From Candidatus Brevefilum sp. (GTDB taxonomy: Bacteria > Chloroflexota > Anaerolineae > Anaerolineales > Anaerolineaceae): a stretch of 56,677 nucleotides of DNA. The notes below the pieces were generated by a model, which was not told the DNA's origin, did not search any database, and worked only from the letters and a program-made list of their open reading frames with translations. Position numbers and translations under genes: made by a program. Of the stretch, positions 38,369 through 46,592 are shown one piece after another (within the stretch, counting starts at the first letter, position 1; each line of letters starts with the position of its first letter). The DNA lies in the NCBI GenBank assembly GCA_019428905.1, contig JAHYJN010000014.1, forward strand, positions 1-56,677, written 5' to 3'.

Positions 38369-39190
38369 ATGCAAACCAGAGGATCCCTGCCAGATATCAA
38401 TCGATTGTCAATCGTCACAGCGACGATCATGTTGGCTTTTGCACTGACTCAGCTGGTTTCGTTTCCGGTTCAAAATTATGCGATTGCCTTATTTGGGATC
38501 ATCATCGAAATTTTTATTGATTTTAGTGTCGCGATCATTGTTTTTTGTGTATTTTTGGCAGGGGCAGGGATGGAATGGCTGATCCAATCGCACCCAGAAA
38601 AAGACCGTTACCAGACCCGGTGGACATATATTCGACACTGGATTGTCCCGGCTTTAACCTCAATTGTCATCGGTGTCACCTTGAACACCTTTGCCGGGGG
38701 GGTAACCTGGTGGGCGGTTTACATCCTAGGCAGCTTGCTTTTGTTTGCTGTGTTCATTGCTGAATACAATGTGGTCACTGCAGAGGATGACCGGAACCCG
38801 TTGGCGACTGTTGGGCTAACGGCCTTATCTTTTGCCCTGTATTTTCTCCTAGCGATTGCCGTATTTTCTGAAGAAATTCGATTATATATCCGGCTGCCTT
38901 TGCTAGGTGTGGGTGCGATGATGGTTATATCACGCTCATTGTTCTTACGATTAGGTAAATGGCACACGATATGGGCGGCAGTCAACAGCCTGATTGTAAC
39001 TGAAATTGTGGTTGGACTAAATTATCTGCCAATTGCACCGGTTCAATTTGGTTTGCTGCTGGTCGGTGTTGCCTATGCGCTGACCAGTATCATCACTGCG
39101 CTTGAGGAATCCAGGAAATCCTGGGCATTTTGGGGAGAGCCGATCAGCATGCTGATTCTTACCGTGGTCATCAGTATCCTGTGGGGGTAA
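38369..39190 (+). CDS. eight-helix membrane protein, unknown function
   Basis: 273 residues, hydrophobic throughout, with about eight helices (for example 18-38, 45-70, 95-113, 116-135, 145-167, 175-190, 205-225 and 235-272). The only long polar loop is at about 72-90 (QSHPEKDRYQTRWTYIRH). No enzymatic motif or transporter signature is visible. It is transcribed divergently from the other membrane protein (37236-38216), with 152 bases between them that must contain both promoters. Its stop codon lies 1 base from the end of the convergent MBL hydrolase gene. No close family assignment is possible from sequence alone. Confidence 0.72.
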   Translation: MQTRGSLPDINRLSIVTATIMLAFALTQLVSFPVQNYAIALFGIIIEIFIDFSVAIIVFCVFLAGAGMEWLIQSHPEKDRYQTRWTYIRHWIVPALTSIVIGVTLNTFAGGVTWWAVYILGSLLLFAVFIAEYNVVTAEDDRNPLATVGLTALSFALYFLLAIAVFSEEIRLYIRLPLLGVGAMMVISRSLFLRLGKWHTIWAAVNSLIVTEIVVGLNYLPIAPVQFGLLLVGVAYALTSIITALEESRKSWAFWGEPISMLILTVVISILWG

Positions 39191-39191
39191 G

Positions 39192-40031
39192 TTATTCTTC
39201 CTGCTCTTCTTCTAAGGATTGGTAGTAAAGCGCCCGTAAATTCCGTCGATGGAGCTCACCCGCAAGCCCGCCGAGTAAAATGCGGCTTTTCCCGCAAGCT
39301 TCTACTCCTAAACTATCTAAAATATCAATCGGGTTTTTTCGACGCCTGGCTGTTCTAACAGCTTTTTGGATGGATTTCAGGTAGGTGACGTTTTCTTTAA
39401 CTTTGTCTTCAATTTCACCGCGTAAAATGATCTCACCGTGCCCCTGAATGATGTTTTCTAAACCTAACTCCATAAAGCCCTGAATGGTCTTAATATATAG
39501 ATCTAAATTTCCTTCAACGATAAACGGGATGGGCATGAAGGCATCACCAGAAAACAAGATTCGATCTTCTTCAACCAATACGGAGATACCATCATCCGAA
39601 TGGCCAGGAGTGCTGAAGAGTTGCAGGTGTTTTTTCCCAACGCGCAAGTTTAAGGTGCCCTCTTTGAAGGTGATATGTGGCGGCACAATAGTCAGCTGTT
39701 TGTAGAGAGGGTTATCCTGACTGGCCACCTCTAGTGCTGATAACGACCGATCGGTGAGCATTTGCCGGCATAATTCATGGCCAATTACTGTCGCACTTGG
39801 GAAAAGGCAGTTCCCCCAGCTGTGATCTGCGTGGTGATGGGTGTTGATCACATATTTCACCAATAGATTGAGCTTGTTTTGAATGAAATCACGCATGGCC
39901 AGGCTTTCCTGGGGCATCATTGTGTCGACGACAACTGCCCATTTTGGCCCGGCGATGACACCTGCACAGACCTGCGCGTAGGTTTCACTTTGGAACCAGT
40001 AAATATTTTCAGAGATGCGTTCACGCAGCAT
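39192..40031 (-). CDS. metallo-beta-lactamase-fold hydrolase
   Basis: 279 residues from the ATG at 40031 (MLRERISENIYWFQ), preferred over an upstream start that adds 17 odd residues. Metal ligands: INTHHHADHSWGN (the HxHxDH motif at about 62-72), GHELCR, TPGHSDDGISVL (third His), LFSGDAFMPIPF (bridging Asp) and IQGHGEIIL (last His). The C-terminal 60 residues are helical (IQKAVRTARRRKNP). This is a full binuclear-zinc MBL fold of the glyoxalase-II-like or lactonase-like group. The substrate cannot be inferred. It lies tail-to-tail with the eight-helix membrane gene. Confidence 0.88.
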   Translation of the reverse strand: MLRERISENIYWFQSETYAQVCAGVIAGPKWAVVVDTMMPQESLAMRDFIQNKLNLLVKYVINTHHHADHSWGNCLFPSATVIGHELCRQMLTDRSLSALEVASQDNPLYKQLTIVPPHITFKEGTLNLRVGKKHLQLFSTPGHSDDGISVLVEEDRILFSGDAFMPIPFIVEGNLDLYIKTIQGFMELGLENIIQGHGEIILRGEIEDKVKENVTYLKSIQKAVRTARRRKNPIDILDSLGVEACGKSRILLGGLAGELHRRNLRALYYQSLEEEQEE

Positions 40032-40217
40032 AAGACCAATCCTGGAAATAAAGATTTTAAGTGCCTGCAAAGAATAGCACAATTTCTATTAAAAGTCAAA
40101 AAAATGGACGATTAGAGTGCCAGCATTCCCAGCAAGGATGCTTATCCCTCATTAAATGCATACAGGCCAAAGGAGCAAATTAATTAGGAATTTGGAAATA
40201 TTAGTAAAGACTGAATT

Positions 40218-42941
40218 TTACGAAAACCGTGTCTCCGCCACGATCGCGCTGACTGCGCCGATCAGGCTGAGGCCACCAGCGATCCCAACCATGATAAAAA
40301 TCCAGCGGATTTGTTGAACGGGCAGCTCACCTTCGTCATCCATTCCTGGGGCTGGAGTGTCATCGATATCTTCAATATCTTGAGTGGGTGTTGGCGTACC
40401 CGGCGCAGGCGTTTCAGTTATTGGATAGGGATCAAGGGTAGGCGTTTGTTCCCATTCAATGGGTTCGCCAGTTTCCCCTGGTAATGGGTATCCTGGATCG
40501 GGTGTGGATTCCTGTGGTGGGTAGGCGACAAAGGTCTGTGTGCCTGTGGGCGATGGACCGTAAGTGCGCACCTGGGTTGGCGTCCAAATTGGTGTGGCGG
40601 TTCTGGGTCGGTAGTATGGTGTCGGGGAATTATAGCGGATGGGTGTTGGTGACCTGTAGAAAAAAGTTGTCGCTGTTCTTGTTGGTGTGTATACCGGTGT
40701 GGGTGACCTGTAGAAAAAAGTTGTTGCTGTTCTTGTTGGTGTGTATACCGGTGTAGGAGATTCGTAGAAAAAAGATGTCGCTGTTCTTGTTGGCGTGTAT
40801 ACCGGTGTGGGTGTATGAGTCTGTGTCGCTGTGGGGGTTGCTGTTGCTGATAAGATGCTCACCGGTCCGTGGGTTGCGATTGAATTGCCAGCGATATCGA
40901 TGACTTCAATTTTGTAATAATATGTGTTGGAAAAGGCAATTGTGTCATCAGTAAACTGGTAAATTCCGCCAATATGGATGTCGCCGATGGCTTCAATTTG
41001 GCTGGAAATGCGGTTGTAAATGCCATCAACGGTATCTGACCGCAGGACATAAAACCCTTTGACATTGGTTTCACTGGTTGTGACCCATTGTAAGATGGCA
41101 TTAATTCCATCAAGTTGGGCTGTAAATTCCGACAAGGTAATGCCATTAATGAAGGGCAAACCGATCACGAAGGGTGTGAAACCTAAATCTGTGGATATCC
41201 TTGGCCGACCGGTATTGTCGATCAAGACGCGGATTTCTTTAGTGTCAAGATGGCAGGTGGTTTCCTGTCCTGTTGCCCCACCCGCACCTGGCCCTTGGGG
41301 ATTATCGCCGGTTCGGTCCCATCCATCTGTGGCATTTGTGGCAGGATCGTACCACCAAAGTGGGTAATTTTTGCTGTCAGCACTGCCGCAATATGTACTG
41401 GATTCAATCTCGTTGACACAGTCACTGCTCAGGTCATAGTTAAGTGCCAAGATCAGGTTGGTCGCAATGGCATCGTCCGTTAGAAAGACATCGTAATAAT
41501 TAGAACACGTGTTGATATTTCCGGCCCCATTTTCATAAAAGGGGACATTGGACACCAATCCAGCTCCGTGGTTGACGATGATAATATCGTAATCACCCCC
41601 CGCTGATCGGCGTGCACCAATTTTTTCATTAAATGCATAAGACATTTGCGTAGTCACTGTTAGGCTTTGCCCTTGGACACCTGGTCGTTCAGTCGCAAGC
41701 TGGATAGCGGCCCCTAATTGTTTCCCATTGCTGATGGTGCAGTTGAGCGCATTGGCTGCCCCCGAACTAGTCTCTCCCCAAAAATTGTGATTAGCCGTAC
41801 CTAGTTCGTTACAGTTGACCTGGTAGCCGATGCGATTGTCGATGATGTTGTTGGCGAAAATTTTAACTTCGCCGTCTTGTGTTCCACTAGCCCGGTAAAC
41901 CGCATAGTTATCATTGTTAATGATGTGGTTGAAAGTAACGGTTACATTGCCAGAATCTTCATAGATGTAGATGGCGTGTTCACCGAAGACCAGCGTATTG
42001 CGTTGAATTGAAACCTCATTCTCGCTGTTGATATCGATCAAATTACGTGAGGGATTGGTGCAATTGCCATCATTGATCGTCAACTCGGAAAGTGTGCCAC
42101 CTTCAGTGAGCAACAGCATTGGGCTGTCGCACACGTTGCCGATATAGGTGATCAGAGCGTTTTCGTAGCCACGCAGGTTGATCTGTTTATCAACCAGAAC
42201 GGTATGGTCTTTGATGGCATAATCTTTGAGGATTAGAATTTCGTCATCTTGGTTGACCGCCATAATTGCATCCCTGAGGCCGGTCCCAAGTCCGTCTTCG
42301 AGGTCATCACCCGAGTTAACATAGCAAGGGGTGTTCGTGCCGCAACCTGTTTCAGTCTGGGCGACATATACGGTTTCACTGCGTTTTGCAACCGAGACCA
42401 AATTGCTGAAGCTTGCTGTCAATCCCCAATCTCCCGCTGGTGTTGGTATTTGGAACACCTTCACCTTGACATAACCATCGACCTGTGCGTCCGGGTGGAT
42501 GTTAAAGGCAAATTCGAGTTGATCGCTTGTCCCGCTGGTCAGCTGGGTATGTGATCCTAACAGCCACTGATCACCGTCATCAAGATGGTCCGTGCAAATA
42601 TCATCTACCTGGCCTTGTTGATAGGTTTTTCCTGATATCAAACCAATTTTTGAAATCCACATATGCTCATCTGACGCCCAGGGGATCTCTTCTTCGCGAT
42701 TATCTCCGTCAGCTGGTGTGTACACACACACCTGGGTATTTTGATTGATATCTTCGGAAGTGACCGAGAATTCAATGCGGTAGTTCAGGCGTTGCCCTGC
42801 GGCACATCCTGATGAAGGGCACGCTGTTGGGGCAACCATCTCAAACCCATCACTTGCTGCTTTTGAACCAGAGACTTGGACAAACAGCAAAGCTGCAAGT
42901 GGGATGAAAATCAGGGGAACGATCCAGTATAATTTCCGCAT
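40218..42941 (-). CDS. surface-anchored beta-helix protein with Fn3-like domain and PT-rich stalk
   Basis: 907 residues from the ATG at 42941 (MRKLYWIVPLIFIPLAALLF), chosen because AAAGGAA precedes it and a TATAAT lies just before the longer GTG start. A signal peptide (1-30) is followed by an N-terminal beta domain (30-200). A right-handed beta-helix occupies about 215-400, with repeated rungs such as LSELTINDGNC, IQRNTLVFGEHAIYIY and NHIINNDNYAVYR. A single Fn3-like module sits near 625-715 (NAILQWVTTSETNVKGFYVL). Then comes a stalk rich in Pro, Thr and Tyr with three 18-residue repeats (PTPVYTPTRTATTFFYRS), an acidic PT tail, and a C-terminal helix (WIFIMVGIAGGLSLIGAV) with a basic end. 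It would be anchored in the membrane and displayed outside. Function unknown, possibly adhesion or polysaccharide contact. Confidence 0.85.
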   Translation of the reverse strand: MRKLYWIVPLIFIPLAALLFVQVSGSKAASDGFEMVAPTACPSSGCAAGQRLNYRIEFSVTSEDINQNTQVCVYTPADGDNREEEIPWASDEHMWISKIGLISGKTYQQGQVDDICTDHLDDGDQWLLGSHTQLTSGTSDQLEFAFNIHPDAQVDGYVKVKVFQIPTPAGDWGLTASFSNLVSVAKRSETVYVAQTETGCGTNTPCYVNSGDDLEDGLGTGLRDAIMAVNQDDEILILKDYAIKDHTVLVDKQINLRGYENALITYIGNVCDSPMLLLTEGGTLSELTINDGNCTNPSRNLIDINSENEVSIQRNTLVFGEHAIYIYEDSGNVTVTFNHIINNDNYAVYRASGTQDGEVKIFANNIIDNRIGYQVNCNELGTANHNFWGETSSGAANALNCTISNGKQLGAAIQLATERPGVQGQSLTVTTQMSYAFNEKIGARRSAGGDYDIIIVNHGAGLVSNVPFYENGAGNINTCSNYYDVFLTDDAIATNLILALNYDLSSDCVNEIESSTYCGSADSKNYPLWWYDPATNATDGWDRTGDNPQGPGAGGATGQETTCHLDTKEIRVLIDNTGRPRISTDLGFTPFVIGLPFINGITLSEFTAQLDGINAILQWVTTSETNVKGFYVLRSDTVDGIYNRISSQIEAIGDIHIGGIYQFTDDTIAFSNTYYYKIEVIDIAGNSIATHGPVSILSATATPTATQTHTPTPVYTPTRTATSFFYESPTPVYTPTRTATTFFYRSPTPVYTPTRTATTFFYRSPTPIRYNSPTPYYRPRTATPIWTPTQVRTYGPSPTGTQTFVAYPPQESTPDPGYPLPGETGEPIEWEQTPTLDPYPITETPAPGTPTPTQDIEDIDDTPAPGMDDEGELPVQQIRWIFIMVGIAGGLSLIGAVSAIVAETRFS
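40642..40803. repeat. three exact-length 54-bp tandem repeats in the stalk gene
   Basis: Three consecutive 54-bp units (40642-40695, 40696-40749, 40750-40803). Each encodes the 18-residue PTPVYTPTRTAT-[TS]FFY-[RE]S on the minus strand. The first two differ by only a few bases and the third is slightly diverged. They look like recent duplication and are a candidate length-variable site. Confidence 0.9.
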
Positions 42942-43083
42942 AGGTAAATCGGTTCCTTTAGGGCTTGCCACTATTATACCATTTGGCTACAATAAATTTG
43001 AACAAGAGAGGGCCGATTTTATGGTATGGTCAGATGTTCGGCTCAGGTAAGTTTCTACCATTCAAAGATTGGAATTTGCTGAA

Positions 43084-43965
43084 ATGATCTTTCGAACACT
43101 ACTTAAAATCATCAAACCCTTTCAATTGGTCAGCCTAGTAATGTCCTATTTGTTGGGGGCCGGCTTGGTTCAATATGTCAGAGAGATGAAAAGCTGGCCA
43201 GCGTTTATCCAGGGAGGCTTTTTTTTAATCTTTATTCACCTCAGCCTAGAGTGCCTCCGATTGCTGCAGCGGTTAGCAGACCCGCGCAAATGGCCGGATG
43301 GCCTATCCCTCAAAGATGCCAGGCTGGTGAGGTTGCTCGGTGCGACCATTGCAGCAACGTTGTTGACGGTTGCCACCACGATCTTTATCAACTGGATGCA
43401 GATGGGTGTGGTTTGGCAGGGTTTGGTGGTAATAGTTTCAGGTGTGTTCGCAGTGGGGGGCTTGTATTATATTACCCAGGTGAGCGAGGCCTTGAGGCGA
43501 TTTGAATTATTGTTTGAGGTCGTTTTCTTTATTGTCATCCCTCCAGCACTGGCGTATTTCCTCCAATCAAGTGAACTAAACCGGATGCTTACCATGGCAG
43601 TGATTGCCCTGGTACCTGGCTATCTTACCAACCGTATCCTAGCTTTGTTGAAGCGATATGGGGGTGATCACAAAACCGGGGTTGAAACGATTGTGATCAA
43701 AATGGGATGGGAAAATTCTATGCTCTTACACAATGCCTTGATTTTGCTCACCTACTTGCTGTTTGCTTTGATCGCCTTGCTGGGCTTTCCCTGGATTTTA
43801 CTGTGGCCGGTGTTCTTATCCCTGCCGATCGGTTTGCTGCAGGTGTGGCTGATGGAGCGTGTCAAACGCGGAATGAAGCCGTTGTGGGGCATCATGCAAT
43901 TTGCAACCGCATGTGTGCTGTGGATTCCAATGTATTTGCTTGGCTTTGCATTTTGGATTCGGTGA
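43084..43965 (+). CDS. UbiA-like membrane protein
   Basis: 293 residues from the ATG at 43084; a TTG 15 bases upstream is an alternative. Eight or nine membrane helices. The second loop motif DHKTGVETIVIKMGWENSML resembles the second Asp motif (DxxxG-T-x-V-x-GW) of UbiA prenyltransferases. The first motif (ND/xxDxxxD) is not clear; ECLRLLQRLADPRKWPDG at about 61-77 occupies its position and lacks the standard Asp pattern. It is therefore a UbiA-fold member of uncertain activity. Possible substrates are a quinone precursor or lipid, but this is speculative. It stands divergent from the surface-protein gene and 78 bases ahead of bcp. Confidence 0.68.
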   Translation: MIFRTLLKIIKPFQLVSLVMSYLLGAGLVQYVREMKSWPAFIQGGFFLIFIHLSLECLRLLQRLADPRKWPDGLSLKDARLVRLLGATIAATLLTVATTIFINWMQMGVVWQGLVVIVSGVFAVGGLYYITQVSEALRRFELLFEVVFFIVIPPALAYFLQSSELNRMLTMAVIALVPGYLTNRILALLKRYGGDHKTGVETIVIKMGWENSMLLHNALILLTYLLFALIALLGFPWILLWPVFLSLPIGLLQVWLMERVKRGMKPLWGIMQFATACVLWIPMYLLGFAFWIR

Positions 43966-44043
43966 GGGTTGTACAGCTTTTCCTTTACGCCTGGCAACTG
44001 GCATATAATTAAATTATAAAAACTATTTGATAAAAGGAGACTA

Positions 44044-44508
44044 ATGATGGTACTTTCAGCTGGCGAGCAAGCCCCTGCATTTGAGCTGTTAGACAATGAG
44101 GGCAATCTGCATAAATTATCTGATTATCAAGGACAAACAATCGTCATTTATTTCTATCCACGAGATGACACCCCGGGTTGCACCACAGAAGCCTGTTCAT
44201 TTCGCGATGCCTACGCTGATTTTCGTGAAGCAGGTGTTGAAGTGATTGGCATCAGCCCGGATAATGAGGGTTCACATTCAAAGTTCATTGCAAAATACCA
44301 ACTGCCGTTCGTCTTGCTTTCAGATCCAGATCATCAAGTATCCGAAGCATTTGGCGCATGGGGATTGAAGAAAATGTATGGACGCGAGTATAAAGGAGTG
44401 TTCCGTACCACATTCGTGATCGGCCCGGATGGCAAAATCAAACATGTGTTTGAGAATGTCAAACCCGCGGATCACAGCCAGGAGGTCCTTGAAGTCGTAA
44501 AAGCTTGA
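44044..44508 (+). CDS. bcp: thioredoxin-dependent peroxiredoxin (Bcp/PrxQ type)
   Basis: 154 residues. The N-terminal part is LSAGEQAPAFELLDNEGN and the active site is FYPRDDTPGCTTEACSFRD, with peroxidatic Cys in PGCTTEAC (the resolving Cys 5 residues later, as in PrxQ/Bcp). It also has FVLLSDPDHQVSEAFGAWG and GVFRTTFVIGPDGKI. It reduces hydrogen and alkyl peroxides using thioredoxin and protects an anaerobe exposed to oxygen. A GGAG site lies ahead of the ATG. Monocistronic, with a 9-bp stem terminator about 240 bases downstream shared with the convergent rsfS. Confidence 0.95.
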   Translation: MMVLSAGEQAPAFELLDNEGNLHKLSDYQGQTIVIYFYPRDDTPGCTTEACSFRDAYADFREAGVEVIGISPDNEGSHSKFIAKYQLPFVLLSDPDHQVSEAFGAWGLKKMYGREYKGVFRTTFVIGPDGKIKHVFENVKPADHSQEVLEVVKA

Positions 44509-44876
44509 GGGTATGTGGGCTGAAGTTCGCTTTAGGTGAGCCGTCTGGATAAATCACTTCGCTGCACGAATTTTTTGGTGCTGGAACGAGTTAAAACAAT
44601 TGCATGGTTAATTTTTATAAAGCGCTATCCCAAAAGCACGACGAAAACAACCTAAGCACTGCGTAGGTACGCCCCCGCCGGGATGCTTCTAGGTATCAAT
44701 TGTGGCTAACCGCCCCACAAAGCCACTGATTAATTATAATTAAAAATGGGACTGTCTCCTTTACTTGTGGGACAGTCCCTTTGCTGTTATTTGATAGGAT
44801 TTGCGCTAAAATTTTTGTTAAGCGGCAATTATTTGAAATTATAAGAATAAATAATTGAAATCGATGGTAAATCAGT
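44509..44876. other. gene-free stretch between bcp and rsfS
   Basis: 368 bases without a gene. It contains GC-rich segments (44670-44700) with a short GACGAAAACAAC run at 44650-44661. The only well-formed structure is the 9-bp terminator stem at 44748-44779. Nothing else recognisable. Confidence 0.4.
44748..44779. terminator. terminator between bcp and rsfS
   Basis: A perfect 9-bp stem (GGGACTGTC at 44748-44756 with GACAGTCCC at 44771-44779, 14-base loop), with T-rich flank on the right and A-rich on the left, so it can work in both directions. Confidence 0.8.
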
Positions 44877-45221
44877 TTACATCAATCGCAAAATGACATT
44901 GCCTTCAGACCATAAATCTTCCAGGCGGTAATAATCACGCAGTTCGGGTGAAAACAGGTGAACGACGACATCGCCGTAATCCAGTACGATCCAGCCCGAA
45001 TCCGACTGACCTTGGGGTTGGGCGGTCTTATGAAAATGGGTCTTAATTTCTCGCACCAAACCGTTTGATAGGCTCTGCAGCATGCGATGGCTGGACCCGC
45101 TGACGATAACGAAATAGTCTGTAAATGATGCGATTTCTTTGATGTCTAAAATGAGAATATCCTCCCCCTTCTTATCCTCAAGAAAATTGGCAATTTCTCT
45201 TGCCAGTGATATTGCTTCCAG
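44877..45221 (-). CDS. rsfS: ribosomal silencing factor RsfS (apparent CTG start)
   Basis: 114 residues if initiated at the CTG at 45221-45219. The encoded protein is LEAISLAREIANFLEDKKGE, then DILILDIKEIASFTDYFVIV, then SGSSHRMLQSLSNGLVREIK. The C-terminus contains DSGWIVLDYGDVVVHLFSPE and DYYRLEDLW. This is the RsfS/Iojap family (usual length 105-120), which binds L14 on the 50S subunit and blocks subunit joining under starvation. An in-frame TGA lies two codons before the CTG, and no ATG, GTG or TTG occurs before the ATG at 45083, which would remove 46 conserved residues. A Shine-Dalgarno GAGAGGTGA lies just upstream. So CTG is the best start. It lies 41 bases downstream of thpR on the same strand. 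Confidence 0.85.
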   Translation of the reverse strand: MEAISLAREIANFLEDKKGEDILILDIKEIASFTDYFVIVSGSSHRMLQSLSNGLVREIKTHFHKTAQPQGQSDSGWIVLDYGDVVVHLFSPELRDYYRLEDLWSEGNVILRLM

Positions 45222-45262
45222 ATGTCACCTCTCTACGCTATATTTGGTCAATTACCCTTGAA

Positions 45263-45838
45263 TTATACTTGATTTAGGTCAATAGAATGCAATCGGGTGT
45301 AAATTGGACCGGATGGGGTCAGAACACTCTGATAAAAGTGGACCTGGGCGATGGTGACCGTGCCCAATGGGTCAACTTGATATTTTGATAGGACCTTCCC
45401 GATCTGCTGGGCTGTCGTGTAATCTGTGTTTTTCCGAATCCGGGCGATCGTTAAATGGGGAGAGAAGGGCCTGTGCTCTGGTTGAATCTCCAATTTGGCT
45501 AGCTTGGAGTTCATCACATCGTAAATGTCAGCCAATGGATCCGCACCAGTGATCCCCAGCCAGATCACCCGGGGCTTGTTTCTATTTGGGTACATGCCCA
45601 GCCCGCTAATTTCGATCTCGAAGCTGTGTTGATCTTTAAGTGCATCAGGCAGGGTGCGCTTGACCTGGACTGCTTTTTGTTCATCAATTTCGCCAAGAAA
45701 TTTGATCGTTAAATGTAAATTTTTCGTCTCGACCCATTTCAGGTCCTTTTCAGAAGTCAGGGTTTTGAAAAACCCGGTAATCTCGGCAATCCTTTCCAGC
45801 ATAAAAGGCGGGAAATCCACTGCAATAAATGTTCTCAC
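45263..45838 (-). CDS. thpR: RNA 2',3'-cyclic phosphodiesterase (2H family)
   Basis: 191 residues. The two catalytic HxTx motifs are HLTIKFLG (about 48-55) and HLTIARIR (about 128-135). The N-terminus MRTFIAVDFPP is typical of the family. It opens 2',3'-cyclic phosphates on RNA and has weak 2'-5' ligase activity in vitro. Located 41 bases upstream of rsfS on the same strand and probably in one operon. The family length (about 180-190) is matched. Confidence 0.93.
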   Translation of the reverse strand: MRTFIAVDFPPFMLERIAEITGFFKTLTSEKDLKWVETKNLHLTIKFLGEIDEQKAVQVKRTLPDALKDQHSFEIEISGLGMYPNRNKPRVIWLGITGADPLADIYDVMNSKLAKLEIQPEHRPFSPHLTIARIRKNTDYTTAQQIGKVLSKYQVDPLGTVTIAQVHFYQSVLTPSGPIYTRLHSIDLNQV

Positions 45839-46018
45839 GGCAGCTAATCCTTGATATCATCCTTTGTTACCCTTATAGATTACCATAATTAGCTTAAAAG
45901 GGATGCTGTGTATGGTCTGTATTATGCCAACGGCAGGAGATTGTCTTGGAAGGATTCCCGGGGAAAATATTTAACAATAAATCTCTTTCCAAGGTTACGG
46001 AAGTATGGTATAAGTAAT

Positions 46019-46395
46019 TTACCCTGCTGTGTTCGTGATGCAGCACACCAGTTTTGGGCCAACACCCTTTACAAGCGTCGGACCTCCGTTCAGTGCCGCG
46101 ATAGACCTGAGTCAAGGCGAATCTGACGGGTACGACAAACCTGCTTATGCAGGTTCAAAACTCAGCGGCACACGGCACGGCGGGGTCGTTTGTTGCCCAC
46201 CCCCTTGTTTTGAAGCGAATGATGAAAACAACAGCCTAGCGATGGGGTATGATTCACATCAAGAAACGAGGCGATGCATGGTTGAACGAAGAATTGTCCG
46301 ATACTTTTCTTAACAGCCACTCACGGAGTCCCGCATTACGGATCCCACCTCGTTTTTGAGAGGCTGTCATCGCTTAGGTGGCAGCCTCGTATTTT
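46019..46395 (+). ncRNA. candidate structured non-coding RNA
   Basis: No recognised family. Evidence for a structured transcript: GTGCCG at 46093-46098 pairs with CGGCAC at 46166-46171, and CTGAGT at 46107-46112 with ACTCAG at 46160-46165. These enclose a perfect 7-bp hairpin AACCTGC-TTAT-GCAGGTT (46138-46155). The stretch is closed by a 12-bp GC stem (GAGGCTGTCATC at 46360-46371 with GGTGGCAGCCTC at 46377-46388) followed by GTATTTT, a strong rightward terminator. A plausible -10 (TATAAG) lies just upstream. I searched by eye for the conserved sequences of tmRNA, RNase P, SRP and 6S RNA and did not find them. Confidence 0.4.
46360..46395 (+). terminator. intrinsic terminator closing the candidate RNA locus
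   Basis: A 12-bp stem with three G-U pairs (46360-46371 with 46377-46388), 5-base loop, then GTATTTT. It is the clearest reason to think a rightward transcript ends here, since no protein gene does. Confidence 0.75.
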
Positions 46396-46592
46396 CTGAA
46401 TTTTTCCAAAATGATGATTAAAGGCATATGAATATTGTAGCGTAATATTTTCCTCGGTGTGCGTTATAATCTTAATCAAGCTCTGGACTAGCCAGAGGAT
46501 ATGTTGGAAGGGTAAACCTCTTTATACAAACTGCGCTAAAACGACTTGCAATGATTGAATTCGCTTTTTGATGCAAGCGGAGAACCGATGTG

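Larger units (their letters stand above)
45839..46592. other. 754-base gene-free region with structured RNA candidate
   Basis: The longest gap in the window. Open frames here are short and have no homology-like features. A possible promoter is TTTCCA, 17 bases, TATAAG (TATGGTATAAG near 45998-46012). The segment about 46020-46395 is GC-rich and highly paired, and is listed separately as an RNA candidate. The last 200 bases (46396-46592) are AT-rich and presumably hold the promoter of the lipoprotein gene. Confidence 0.45.

Noticed and set aside
44640..44690. A short frame reading DENNLSTA and stop that resembles a tmRNA tag, and a similar ANDENN-like run at 46211-46240
   Set aside because: tmRNA should also have the 5' GGNTTCGACGGG-like piece and a 3' T-arm with GGTTCRA. 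Neither is present near either site, so these are chance matches.
46030..46320. Short rightward reading frames in the region between thpR and the lipoprotein gene
   Set aside because: No RBS, no membrane or domain character, overlapping frames with odd composition; better explained as structured RNA or non-coding DNA.
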